Shown: one piece after another, positions 49,973 to 57,798 of the stretch | Numbering within the stretch: the first letter of the stretch is position 1 | How the letters are laid out: each line of letters opens with the position of its first letter | Assembly: GCA_035281425.1 (NCBI GenBank) | Contig: DATEDX010000124.1 | Span: 1-60,583 of the forward strand | Direction: 5' to 3' | Length of the DNA: 60,583 nt | From: JAICND01 sp035281425 | GTDB lineage: Bacteria > Actinomycetota > Acidimicrobiia > Spongiisociales > ZC4RG35 | The notes under the pieces: model-generated | The model's input: the letters and a program-made list of their open reading frames with translations, nothing else | What the model was told of the DNA's origin: nothing | The model's database searches: none | Translations under genes and position numbers: made by a program

Positions 49973-50377
49973 TTAGCCGTCGGCCCGGACGCACAACACC
50001 GGGCAGGGAGCGTCGTGGAGGATCTCGAGGGCGTTGCTTCCCAGCAACACTTTGCCGGTGGTGGTCCGGCGGCGAGTTCCGATCACCATGATCTCGGCGT
50101 CGAAATCGGTGGCCGCCTGGATCAGGTCCTCGGCCGGTGACTGCCCCCGGACGTATTCGTGAACCTGAAAAGGAACCCCGGCCTGAGCAAGGTTCTTCTC
50201 CACTTGTTCCAGAGCTTGGCGGGCCTCGATGTACTCCTGATCCGACTCCCGGTTCTCGCCGTACATGGAGTGCACCAACACCAGTTGGGCGGATCGCAGC
50301 TGAGCCTCGGCTATCGCCTGGTCAAGGGCTGCTCGACCGGCCGGGGTGTCGATGAAACCCACAACCACTGACTTCAT
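49973..50377 (-). CDS. universal stress protein (UspA family)
   Basis: The 134-residue single Usp domain starts at ATG 50375-50377 with AAAGGAGAAGAGG upstream. It begins SVVVGFIDTPAGRAALDQAIAEA and ends MVIGTRRRTTTGKVLLGSNALEILHDAPCPVLCVR. The nucleotide-binding motif G-2x-G-9x-GS is present in slightly altered form. The DTPAG start differs from the usual DGS, so ATP binding may be weak. It is monocistronic, upstream of terC. Confidence 0.92.
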   Translation of the reverse strand: MKSVVVGFIDTPAGRAALDQAIAEAQLRSAQLVLVHSMYGENRESDQEYIEARQALEQVEKNLAQAGVPFQVHEYVRGQSPAEDLIQAATDFDAEIMVIGTRRRTTTGKVLLGSNALEILHDAPCPVLCVRADG

Positions 50378-50459
50378 TCCTCTTCTCCTTTGATCGACTG
50401 CTCCCAGCATGGTCGAGCCTTCTCCCCGGGGCCAGGGGCCAAGGTCCCGGCTGCCAAGG

Positions 50460-51461
50460 TCAGATCTCCAACCCGAACACCGCCACCGCCGTGGCCCCTT
50501 TGATCGCCTGGCGGTCGTTGTCGTCGAGACCTTCGACCTTGTCTACCAGGCCGAGTGGGTCGGTTTCGCTCATGTCGAAAGGAAAGTCGGTGCCCACCAT
50601 CACCCGATCTACGCCGACTACCTCGATGAGATGGCGCAGGTACATGGGCTGAAAGACCATCGTGTCGTAGTAGAGACGCTTGACGTAATAGCTGGGCGGG
50701 TTGTCGGGGATGTGTTGGCGCGTTTCCGGCCTGACCGACCAGGTGTGATCGGCCCGAGCGGCGTAAAAGGGGAGATATCCGCCCCCGTGAAGAAGGACCA
50801 GTTTGAGGTCGGGCAGTTCCTCGAACAGCCCTGAGAAGATCATCCGGGTGACGGCGACCATGGTCTCGAGGGGGTTGCCGATGCAGTTGACCAGGAAGTA
50901 GTCGGAGAAGCGCTGGCTCTCGGGATAGCCGTTGGGATGGAGGATGACGGGAAGGCCCAGGGCCGCCACCGCCTGCCAGAACGGTCGGAAGCGGGGCTCG
51001 TCGAGGTTGTGGCCGTTGACGGTGCCGCCAATTTGGAGGCCCTTGAACCCGATCTGGCGGGCTCGGTCGGCCTCGGCGATGGCGAGGTCGACGTCCTGGA
51101 GGGGGACGGTGGCGCCTAGGCCGATGAAACGTTGGGGATAGTCGGCCACCGCTTGGGCGAGGTTGTCGTTCTGACGGCGGGCCAGGTCGGCCCCCAGCGG
51201 TGCCGGGGTCCAATAGAAATATTCGGAGACGAAGGTGGCCAACCCCTGGAGGTCGATCCCCATCTCATCCATCTTCTCGATCCGAGCGGCAGGGTTGGTG
51301 AGGTATTCGGCGATGGTGGGGAACATCACCCGGTTGTGCTCCTTCGAAGGGGCTCCCATGAAGAAGTCGTAGGGCTCGTACTCGGGCCGGAAGTGGGGGG
51401 CCGCTCCCTCCCGGGTGTCAGGAGTGGCGAGATGGCAATGGATGTCAATCGTCGGCGGCAT
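50460..51461 (-). CDS. amidohydrolase-family protein (ACMSD-like)
   Basis: The 333 residues start at ATG 51459-51461, with an ATG three codons earlier possible. The barrel has IDIHCHLATPDT (metal HxH), KGLQIGGTVNGHNLDEPRFRPFWQAVAALGLPVILHPNG, LVLLHGGGYLPFYAARADH and VMVGTDFPFDMSETDPLG with the catalytic Asp. This matches metal-dependent decarboxylases of the amino-carboxymuconate-semialdehyde decarboxylase group. It could also be a hydrolase of gamma-resorcylate type. It would fit aromatic acid breakdown. Confidence 0.9.
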   Translation of the reverse strand: MPPTIDIHCHLATPDTREGAAPHFRPEYEPYDFFMGAPSKEHNRVMFPTIAEYLTNPAARIEKMDEMGIDLQGLATFVSEYFYWTPAPLGADLARRQNDNLAQAVADYPQRFIGLGATVPLQDVDLAIAEADRARQIGFKGLQIGGTVNGHNLDEPRFRPFWQAVAALGLPVILHPNGYPESQRFSDYFLVNCIGNPLETMVAVTRMIFSGLFEELPDLKLVLLHGGGYLPFYAARADHTWSVRPETRQHIPDNPPSYYVKRLYYDTMVFQPMYLRHLIEVVGVDRVMVGTDFPFDMSETDPLGLVDKVEGLDDNDRQAIKGATAVAVFGLEI

Positions 51462-51518
51462 CCCCTCCATTATGCAGAATATGTGACCGGGAGGCACCGG
51501 CACCAAACCCCAAATAAA

Positions 51519-51604
51519 ACCGCCAACCCAGGGTTCAGGAGTCCAAAAGTGGACTCTGTGGCCCCGAGAAGCCCTCGGACTCAGCCAACCCGGGGGTGGC
51601 GGGT
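51519..51604. other. structured intergenic region with nested hairpins
   Basis: GAGTCCA-AAAG-TGGACTC (51539-51556) is a perfect hairpin. A second small one (CCGAG/CTCGG) follows at about 51563-51579. Outer segments near 51519 and 51595 (ACCGCCAACCC and GGGTGGCGGGTTT) are also complementary with a bulge. It sits after the stop of the S-layer-like gene at 51605 and may end that operon, although no T-run is seen. Confidence 0.5.
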
Positions 51605-52591
51605 TTAGCCGGAGACCAGGCGGGCCGTCGTGGTGCGGACCAGAACCCCGTTCCAGTACCAGCGGCCTTGGATGGTTTGGTCCGCACGGAGAGTGAGCTC
51701 GGCTCGCCAGCGGCGGGTGGCGACGTTGCCGCTCTCCGTCACCCCGAGGTGGGTCACCCCCACCAGTTGCCCGTCCACTCGCAGCTCGAAACGGGTCGAG
51801 CCGCCGGTGAAGACCGACTCCTCATTACCGAGGTAGGGGAGCACCTGGTACCAGCCTTCGGTGAGGCGGTAGCGAGCCTGGGCGGAGACCGTCACATTGG
51901 CCGAACAGGTCAACCCGTTCTTGGCGCAGTTGTAGTCAACATGGTTGAGAGGAAGGACCCGCACCACCCCCGCCAGCTCGTAGGCCCGCGCCAGGAAGGT
52001 GGCCATCTCCGCTCGGGTGATGTTGCGGTCGGGGCAGAAGCGGTCGTTGGCGGGTGGATTGCAGCCCAGGGTGATCCCGGCCCGGGCGATCCGGTTGATG
52101 TCCCCCTCGAAGGTCGAGTTGTTGTCGTCGACGAAGAAGTCCTGGTTAGTACCGGCCAGATCGAGGGCTCGGGCCAGGAAGGCCGCCATCTGCCCCCGGG
52201 TCACGGTGTCGTCAGGACAGAAGCGGCTATTGGTGGGTGGGTTGCAGCCACGGGTGATTTCGGCTGCAGCCAGGCGGTTGATGTCACCTTCGAAGATGGA
52301 CGACCCGTCGTCGCTGAAGAAGTCGACTCCGGTCGGTGACAACTCCTCGGCCCGGGCCAGGAAGGCGGCCATCTGTCCCCGGGTGACGTTGTCGTTGGGA
52401 CAGAACCGATTGTTGGTGGGGGGATTGCAGCCTTTGGCGATGCCCTGGGCGGCAATGGCATCGATGGCCGATTCGTGGACCGAGGTGTCGTCATCGATGA
52501 AGGCACCCCGCACCGCCAGAGCCCCGGCGGGGAGCGCCGCCCCGGCCAGCATCACCATCCCCGCCAAAAGTGTGAGAACCCGCCGCTTCAC
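51605..52591 (-). CDS. exported protein with three S-layer-homology-like repeats, end of Mau-like operon
   Basis: The 328-residue protein has a signal peptide (LTLLAGMVMLAGAALPAGALA). Three repeats follow, each with F.DDD...E..I..IA..GI..GCNPP.N.RFCP, then (V/I)TR(G/A)(Q/E)MA.FLARA. The C-terminal domain (about 205-328) is beta-rich with a Cys pair (DYNCAKNGLTCSANV) and WRAELTLRADQTIQGRWYWNG. It likely anchors in the cell envelope. The start overlaps the upstream gene's stop (ATGA), placing it in the operon that encodes the Mau-like proteins. It is related to the protein at 20366-21856 only in the repeats. Confidence 0.85.
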   Translation of the reverse strand: MKRRVLTLLAGMVMLAGAALPAGALAVRGAFIDDDTSVHESAIDAIAAQGIAKGCNPPTNNRFCPNDNVTRGQMAAFLARAEELSPTGVDFFSDDGSSIFEGDINRLAAAEITRGCNPPTNSRFCPDDTVTRGQMAAFLARALDLAGTNQDFFVDDNNSTFEGDINRIARAGITLGCNPPANDRFCPDRNITRAEMATFLARAYELAGVVRVLPLNHVDYNCAKNGLTCSANVTVSAQARYRLTEGWYQVLPYLGNEESVFTGGSTRFELRVDGQLVGVTHLGVTESGNVATRRWRAELTLRADQTIQGRWYWNGVLVRTTTARLVSG

Positions 52592-53052
52592 GGGTCGATC
52601 TCCAAATGGGCCAGGACCTGCGCCACCGCCGGGACCAACTCGGCCCGGTCGACGAAGCTGCCGATCACCACGTAGAGGCAGAAGGCTCGCCCCGCCTCGG
52701 TGAAGAAGCGTTGCATTCCCCCCTGCCCGGCGATGGGACGTTGCAGCATCTCGCGGAGGAAGTCGCCCGGCACCGGGGCCCGAGGCAAACCTCGGGCGGC
52801 AAAGAGGGCGGTGGTGGCGGCGGCGGGAGAGAACTCCTTGAGGACGATGAGGATGTCGCCGGCACCCATACCTTCCACCACCGAGGAACCGAAGTCACCT
52901 CGAGCGGGGGGGAGAGGGAAGTTGGCGACATGAAGCACCGGAAAGCGTTCGGCCCCGTCGGCCAGCTGCAACGCCAGCCTCTCCCCCTCGATTGCTCCTT
53001 CCCAGCCGGCAGGAAGGTCGACCCTGATCCCGGCGCCGCTCAACGAGGCCAT
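52588..53052 (-). CDS. hypothetical protein, 154 aa
   Basis: The soluble protein opens MASLSGAGIRVDLPAGWEGAI and has ALQLADGAERFPVLHVANFPLPPARGDFGSS, then GAGDILIVLKEFS and AFCLYVVIGSFVDRAELVPAVAQVLAHLEI. No signal peptide is seen. The pattern resembles small domains found in actinobacterial lipoproteins of the PsbP/Mog1 fold, which is a guess. It starts one base after the stop of the membrane protein gene and overlaps the next gene, so it is firmly in the operon. The function is unknown. Confidence 0.75.
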   Translation of the reverse strand: MASLSGAGIRVDLPAGWEGAIEGERLALQLADGAERFPVLHVANFPLPPARGDFGSSVVEGMGAGDILIVLKEFSPAAATTALFAARGLPRAPVPGDFLREMLQRPIAGQGGMQRFFTEAGRAFCLYVVIGSFVDRAELVPAVAQVLAHLEIDP

Positions 53053-53053
53053 C

Positions 53054-53626
53054 TCAACCCACCAGTCCCAATATGGCGACGATCACCAGCAGCACCCCGG
53101 TGGCGGTCCGGGCGGGCGGCCCCAGCCGGCGCATCAGACGGTGAAAAGCGGTGAGCCGGCTGGGCCGGTCGATCCAGCCGGCCGCCAGCGGGGCCAGGGC
53201 TCTGCCCGCTCCGAACACAGCGCCGATCACCGCGCCGGCGATGGCGCTACCTGCCAGCAGTTCGACTAGATAGACGGCGTAGACGCCCCAGGTGACGACG
53301 AAGGTGGCTGCGCCCAGACCCAGCTGGGCTCCGAACCCCGCCCCATATACCCAGCCCCGGTACTGGCCGATCCAGCGCTCGTTTACCTGCCGGGCGGGAC
53401 CAGGTGGGGCCACCCGGGTCAGGTCGAGGAGCCCGGCCACCAATGCCACCGCCACCAAACCCCATCGCTGAGCGGTCTCTCCCAGCGGCAGCCAAGAGCC
53501 GACCCATCCCAACCCTGCGCCGACTGCTGCCCCGGCGGCGACCGCGGCCAGGCTGTAGGCGGTGACGGTGATCACCCATCGGTTGTGGCGGGCCCGCTCC
53601 CCGAGCGGGTGGATGCTGGACAGCAT
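53054..53626 (-). CDS. integral membrane protein of Mau-like operon, unknown
   Basis: The 190-residue protein has about five hydrophobic segments, starting WVITVTAYSLAAVAAGAAVGAGLGW and ending TGVLLVIVAILGLVG. The middle reads RWIGQYRGWVYGAGFGAQLGLGAATFVVTWGVYAVYLVELLAG, a Gly-rich repeat-like membrane motif. There is no Cys pair in the membrane segments, so it is not a CcdA/DsbD-type electron carrier. It occupies the place of a MauF-like protein, but I cannot show homology. It is encoded between the tiny ORF and the 154-residue unknown. Confidence 0.75.
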   Translation of the reverse strand: MLSSIHPLGERARHNRWVITVTAYSLAAVAAGAAVGAGLGWVGSWLPLGETAQRWGLVAVALVAGLLDLTRVAPPGPARQVNERWIGQYRGWVYGAGFGAQLGLGAATFVVTWGVYAVYLVELLAGSAIAGAVIGAVFGAGRALAPLAAGWIDRPSRLTAFHRLMRRLGPPARTATGVLLVIVAILGLVG

Positions 53627-53635
53627 CGACTCTCC

Positions 53636-53704
53636 TCAAGGTGACCAGTTGGAGCGGATGGCGGCCAGCAATGCCACCAGCGTTCCCAGCAGAGTGCCGG
53701 TCAT
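53636..53704 (-). CDS. tiny hydrophobic ORF, 22 aa
   Basis: MTGTLLGTLVALLAAIRSNW followed by SP could be a single short membrane helix. The ATG overlaps the MauD-like gene's stop (ATGA, 53701-53704), and the next gene starts nine bases after its stop. Conserved operon spacing argues for translation. Whether it is a real subunit or only a coupling ORF is open. Confidence 0.4.
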   Translation of the reverse strand: MTGTLLGTLVALLAAIRSNWSP

Positions 53705-54411
53705 TCGCCCTCCTGGGAAGGTAGAGGATTGTCGAGCAGGCTTCGGTCGCCAGGGAGAATCCCTGCCTGCCGCAACTCCTCCCCAGAGTCGCGGAGCCGT
53801 TCCCGGGTGGTGCGGCGCAGATCGCTCCGACCTGGCGAGTCGGCCAGGGCTCGGCGCATCAGATCCATCACCTGGGGCCAGCTGGCGGCCGAACCTTCCC
53901 CCACCGACACTCCCCGGCCGGCATCGATTAGTTGGAAGAAGGGAGTTCCCGGGACCCGAAAGGCATCCCAGGCATCCGTCGACATGAGGGTGGTGACAGT
54001 GGCCGGGGCCATCCGTCCCACCTCGGCCGGGCTTTCGCCCTCGCTCCCTTTGGTAACGATCACCGGGCGGATGTCGGAGGAGGGAAGGTCGGGGCGGCCG
54101 AGGCTCTCCCAAAAGGTGCGGCACGGGAGGCATCCGGTGGAGAGAAAGGCGAGGAGGACGTAGCCCCGCTGCCCGCTCAACGCCACCGACACCGTCCCCC
54201 CCGATGGGGTGGCGCCGGTGAGCTGAGCCAGGGGCACCGGTTGTCCGGCGATACCCCGTCTCACCGGGACGAGCGGAGCATTTCCTCGCGACTCTCCGGC
54301 GCCGAGGGCATCGAGGGTGCGGAGAATCTCGGCATGGGAGCGAAGCAGGCCTGCTACCAGCACCGCCAGCAGCAGGATCACGATCCCTTCGATGATCACC
54401 AATGGCAACAT
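53701..54411 (-). CDS. MauD-like membrane-anchored thioredoxin-fold protein
   Basis: The 236 residues start at ATG 54409-54411. An N-terminal membrane helix (LPLVIIEGIVILLLAVLVAGLL) is followed by RSHAEILRTLDALGAG. The thioredoxin-like domain carries YVLLAFLSTGCLPCRTFWESL (CxxC Cys94/Cys97) and a cis-Pro loop at AFRVPGTPFFQLIDAG. This matches MauD, which helps fold and form disulfides in the methylamine dehydrogenase light chain outside the cell. It starts one base after the stop of the light-chain-like gene. The last 40 residues are charged and extra. Confidence 0.82.
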   Translation of the reverse strand: MLPLVIIEGIVILLLAVLVAGLLRSHAEILRTLDALGAGESRGNAPLVPVRRGIAGQPVPLAQLTGATPSGGTVSVALSGQRGYVLLAFLSTGCLPCRTFWESLGRPDLPSSDIRPVIVTKGSEGESPAEVGRMAPATVTTLMSTDAWDAFRVPGTPFFQLIDAGRGVSVGEGSAASWPQVMDLMRRALADSPGRSDLRRTTRERLRDSGEELRQAGILPGDRSLLDNPLPSQEGE

Positions 54412-54412
54412 C

Positions 54413-55744
54413 TCATCGCTCCAGTCGGTGCCAGACGACCGGCCGGTCGCCCGTCTGGCCATGGGTAAAGGTGAGCAGGGTTCCCGACCCATCGACTTCG
54501 TTGGAAACCCTCCAGGTGCCGTCGTCGAACCGGCCCGGGGTGTCCACTCCATCGGCGTCCCAATCGCCCACCACCGGAATGTCCCCGGCGTCCCCGAAGG
54601 TGAAGTCGAAATCGGCGCTTCCTGCCGAAAGTGAGTTCCGCAGCAGCCACCGGGTGCCCCTCACCACTCCGTAGCCGTCGACTCCGTCGCCGTTCCAGTC
54701 GCCCACGACCGGAATGTCGCCGGGCTGGCAGAAACTGCAGGTGAAGTCGATGGCGGCGGTGCCCGGTGAGTTGTTGTTGCGTAGCAGCCAACGGGTTCCC
54801 CGCACCACCCCGATCGTCTCCACCCCCTCCCCGTTCCAGTCACCGACCACGGGGATGTCACCGGGGCTGCCGTAGGGGACGATGAGGTCGGGGTCGCCAG
54901 CTCCTTCGATCTGTCGCAGGTACCAGGTGGGGCCACTGCCAGAGATGCCGTGGCGGCTGCCCCGCACCACCCCCGCCGTGGCCACTCCCGCCCCGGTCCA
55001 ATCGGCGGCGAGGGGGGTGTCTTCGGCCAGTCCGTAGGTGAATTGGGTGACCGGGGCCGAGCTGGAGGTGCCTTCTTTGAGGAGCCAGGTGTTGCCCCTC
55101 ACCACCCCCGGCCGCGCCCGGTCGGCGCCCACCGAGGAGTCGGTGACCAGACAAGCTGCGAAGTGGGTGCGGGTGGCGTCTTCCCGGGCGTCTTCGTTGG
55201 TGCAGGTCGAATCCCATTCGAAGGGAGGGACACAGGTGACCACCCGGCAGATGATGGGGCCGATACAGTCGATCCACTGGTTGCACTGGCCGTAGCGGAA
55301 GCGGGTGCAACAGGTCCGCCAGTTGTTGCAGGTGTCGTCGTGGCAGTGACAATCGCAGTTGACGCAGCCGTTGCCGCAGGTGCCACTACCTCCGCAGCTA
55401 CACCCTCCGCAACTGGCCGGGTGACAGTCCATGAAATACCGGGAGCCTCCCCCGCAGAAGTCGTCGTCGCCTTCGGCCCGCCACCAGCCTCCCACCACCG
55501 ACCCGGGAGGGCAGGTGTTGGTGCCGTGAACCTTGCAGCACAACTCGGTCCAGGAGTTGCACCGGGAGTTGGTCGAACAGTCATCGGGCACCACCGCGGC
55601 GTAAGCCGTCACCGGCCGCAAGAGGTAGGTGAGGGGAGCGGTCATCACCGCCGAACCGGCAATGGCCATTCGGCGCAGGAATCCCCGGCGAGAGGTGCGG
55701 CTGGCCAGCGCCTTGCTGGCTGCTTCCACCAGACGGACGCTCAC
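54413..55744 (-). CDS. Tat-exported Cys-rich protein: methylamine-dehydrogenase-light-chain-like domain fused to FG-GAP-like repeats
   Basis: The protein has 443 residues from GTG 55742-55744. A Tat signal (TSRRGFLRRMA, residues 17-27) comes first. A Cys-rich domain with 24 Cys follows at 56-198, including CNSWTELCCKVHGTNTCPPG, GGWWRAEG and RYFMDCHPASCGGCSCG. This resembles the MADH light chain (CPPG then Trp, then DCCG-like Cys runs). In that enzyme two Trp form the tryptophan tryptophylquinone cofactor. Trp87/88 and Trp142 here have a similar spacing of about 54. From about residue 205 there are four or five repeats of the PGDIPVVGDWNGDGVD type with VVRGTRWLLRN, as in FG-GAP/VCBS modules. 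No heavy chain is encoded nearby. The catalytic role is unproven. The start overlaps the MauE-like stop. Confidence 0.65.
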   Translation of the reverse strand: MSVRLVEAASKALASRTSRRGFLRRMAIAGSAVMTAPLTYLLRPVTAYAAVVPDDCSTNSRCNSWTELCCKVHGTNTCPPGSVVGGWWRAEGDDDFCGGGSRYFMDCHPASCGGCSCGGSGTCGNGCVNCDCHCHDDTCNNWRTCCTRFRYGQCNQWIDCIGPIICRVVTCVPPFEWDSTCTNEDAREDATRTHFAACLVTDSSVGADRARPGVVRGNTWLLKEGTSSSAPVTQFTYGLAEDTPLAADWTGAGVATAGVVRGSRHGISGSGPTWYLRQIEGAGDPDLIVPYGSPGDIPVVGDWNGEGVETIGVVRGTRWLLRNNNSPGTAAIDFTCSFCQPGDIPVVGDWNGDGVDGYGVVRGTRWLLRNSLSAGSADFDFTFGDAGDIPVVGDWDADGVDTPGRFDDGTWRVSNEVDGSGTLLTFTHGQTGDRPVVWHRLER

Positions 55745-56259
55745 GTACTGGCGCTCCGGGCTCGCCTGGTCAACAAGGGGAGCCGGGTGAGGAGAAGAAC
55801 CAAGAGATAGGTGGCGAGACCCAGATAAAAGAGATAGGGGAGGCCGGCGGCCGGCTGCTGACCCAGCACCTCAGCCAGGTCCACCCCTCCCTGGGCGGCC
55901 AGCGCCAGGGCTGCCGCGGCGGCGGTGAGGTTGACCGTCAGGTGGAGAAGGGTGGGAGGGGTGTCGGCACGGCCGAAACACCCGCAGGACTGGAGGGGGA
56001 GGTGCCGGTAGAGGGCGATCCCGACGAACCCGGCGAAGGAGGCGTATAACAGCCCGACCGCGAGGACCCCGGCGACCATCCCCCAGAGTCCGGCGAGGGC
56101 CGCTCCCACCTCGATGAGTCCCAGCAGAAGTACCACCAAGGTCGAGGAGGGAAGACCGGCCGCGGCCAGGGCGCCCCGGGTCGGCTGCGGATCCCGGACT
56201 TTGGCTCCCCCGCTTAGTGCCAGGAGGGCAGCGGTGACGAAGAACCACCCCTCGAGCAT
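55741..56259 (-). CDS. MauE-like/DoxX-like membrane protein
   Basis: The 172-residue protein runs from ATG 56257-56259 with four membrane helices. WFFVTAALLALSGGAKVRDP, then LIEVGAALAGLWGMVAGVLAVGLLYASFAGFVGIAL and LQSCGCFGRAD match the MauE family, which includes a CxC motif (Cys92/Cys94). MauE works with MauD in oxidative folding of the light chain. The C-terminus adds YLLVLLLTRLPLL and basic residues. It is the first gene of the Mau-like set, 49 bases after a glycosyltransferase gene. Confidence 0.82.
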   Translation of the reverse strand: MLEGWFFVTAALLALSGGAKVRDPQPTRGALAAAGLPSSTLVVLLLGLIEVGAALAGLWGMVAGVLAVGLLYASFAGFVGIALYRHLPLQSCGCFGRADTPPTLLHLTVNLTAAAAALALAAQGGVDLAEVLGQQPAAGLPYLFYLGLATYLLVLLLTRLPLLTRRARSAST

Positions 56260-56308
56260 CGGTGAGGGCAGGCTAGTGGTGCCCAGCACGGACACCCATT
56301 CCCCACAG

Positions 56309-57769
56309 TTAGGTCCGGCGAACTGAGTAGTAGCGCGAGACGATCCGTCGCCGTCGACGCCGGTAGCGATTGCTGGCGCCGGCCAGCACATGTTCGACCG
56401 GCGGGCCTTGCCGGATCATCTCCCCGGTCACCTCCGAGCCGAGGTAAAGCGGCTCGACCGTCCCCGAGCTTTGGGACCACTCGGTCACGATCTGGACCGG
56501 CAACTGATCCGCTTTGTCGCCGTAGGTGGGGCGGCCCAACAGGCGGCGAAGACCATTGGTAACTCGGGGACCGAGGAGACGTTTGACGGCTTCCCGCCCA
56601 GCACTGGCCGTCAGGTGGGTGGCTTCCCGCAGGCTGCTCCCCGGCGCCGGTCGGAACGTAGCCGCCTCCTTCACCAGCAGGTCGGCGGTCTGGGCGGCCC
56701 CTCCCCTGAGGTTCTTCGGGGGTACCTCGGTGCAGGCCTCGATGAGGTCACGGCGTACCACCGGATCGGCCAGGGAGCTGGTCAGCGAGGCCAGCAGGTC
56801 GGGTTGGTCGGCCCGGGCCGTCAGGGCCAGACCGCGGTCCGCCAGCCATTGGGCTCGGGCCTCTTGGTCGTCGGTGAAGGTGACCGGGTTGGGCACAAAC
56901 AGGGTGGGAAGAGCGGCGGGAATGAATTCGTGGACGGCGTTGTACCCGGCGGCGCTGATCACGGCATCGAAGGCAGCCAGGTAGCGAACCAGGGGATAGA
57001 CCCCCTTCAGTTCGACGATCCGCTCCGGGTCGAGCACCGGCACTCCCTGGAGAGCGATGCTGGCCTTAGTGAGGCAGATCTGCCAGCGTGGGTCGGAGAG
57101 CAAGGTGCGAAGGACCACGGTGGCCGGTTCCGTGATGTCGCCCAGCCGTCCCGAGCCGAGAGTGACCAGCACGGTGAGGCGCTCGGGGTCGAGTCCCAGA
57201 GCCCGGGCGGCTTCCTCGCGGGGGAGAGGCTCGACGACGTCGAGCATGGTCACCGGCGACACCTTGACGGCATCGGTGAGGCCGGCGGTGGCGCCTCGAT
57301 CGGCCTCCGCCGCCAAGTCCCCAGGCTCGATGATCAGATCGAAGACCTCGCCCCGACCCAACCGGTCGCGGTGTTCGCCCGGCCGCCACAAACCCCTTCG
57401 CATCCAGGTGAAGTGGACCCGGGGCAGGCGTGGCCGGGCCCGTATAAGTCCCGGGTAGGGCGCCACCCCGTCGAAGAGCAGCGCTTCGGCCTTGGTCTCC
57501 TTGGCGATCGCCACCAGTCGGTCGCACAGATAGGAATGCCAATGGGCACCTTTCACCCATTGCCGGTCGGACCCGGGGCAATATTCACCAGGAACTTCTC
57601 CGATCACCGCCGGCAGACCCAGGGAGAGGGAGAAGAGGGTGGAGGTGGCCCGCTCCTGACCGGCCATAGCGATGGCGAGTTGACGGGTGAGGTGTCCCAT
57701 GCCCCAGCCGTTGCTGGTCACGAGCAGCAGACGGGTCTTGTCCTCACTGCCCGGCATGCGACCGCTCAT
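56309..57769 (-). CDS. MurG-like glycosyltransferase
   Basis: The 486 residues start at ATG 57767-57769, with a GTG nine codons upstream. The N-terminal domain starts LLLVTSNGWGMGHLTRQLAIAMAG, the Gly-rich loop of GT-B enzymes. The C-terminal donor site is around VTLGSGRLGDI and DAVISAAGYNAVHEFIPAALPTLFVPNPVTFTDDQEARA, which parallels MurG/UGT enzymes. A basic tail (RYRRRRRRIVSRYYSVRRT) ends the protein. It probably glycosylates a cell-envelope lipid or protein. It is divergent from the polysaccharide exporter and directly upstream of the Mau-like operon. Confidence 0.85.
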   Translation of the reverse strand: MSGRMPGSEDKTRLLLVTSNGWGMGHLTRQLAIAMAGQERATSTLFSLSLGLPAVIGEVPGEYCPGSDRQWVKGAHWHSYLCDRLVAIAKETKAEALLFDGVAPYPGLIRARPRLPRVHFTWMRRGLWRPGEHRDRLGRGEVFDLIIEPGDLAAEADRGATAGLTDAVKVSPVTMLDVVEPLPREEAARALGLDPERLTVLVTLGSGRLGDITEPATVVLRTLLSDPRWQICLTKASIALQGVPVLDPERIVELKGVYPLVRYLAAFDAVISAAGYNAVHEFIPAALPTLFVPNPVTFTDDQEARAQWLADRGLALTARADQPDLLASLTSSLADPVVRRDLIEACTEVPPKNLRGGAAQTADLLVKEAATFRPAPGSSLREATHLTASAGREAVKRLLGPRVTNGLRRLLGRPTYGDKADQLPVQIVTEWSQSSGTVEPLYLGSEVTGEMIRQGPPVEHVLAGASNRYRRRRRRIVSRYYSVRRT

Positions 57770-57798
57770 CACTGGCCCTTCCGTAGAATTGTCCACCC

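Noticed and set aside
51605..57769. A complete methylamine dehydrogenase operon
   Set aside because: No heavy chain, MauG, MauJ or amicyanin gene is present in the window, so methylamine oxidation is not supported.
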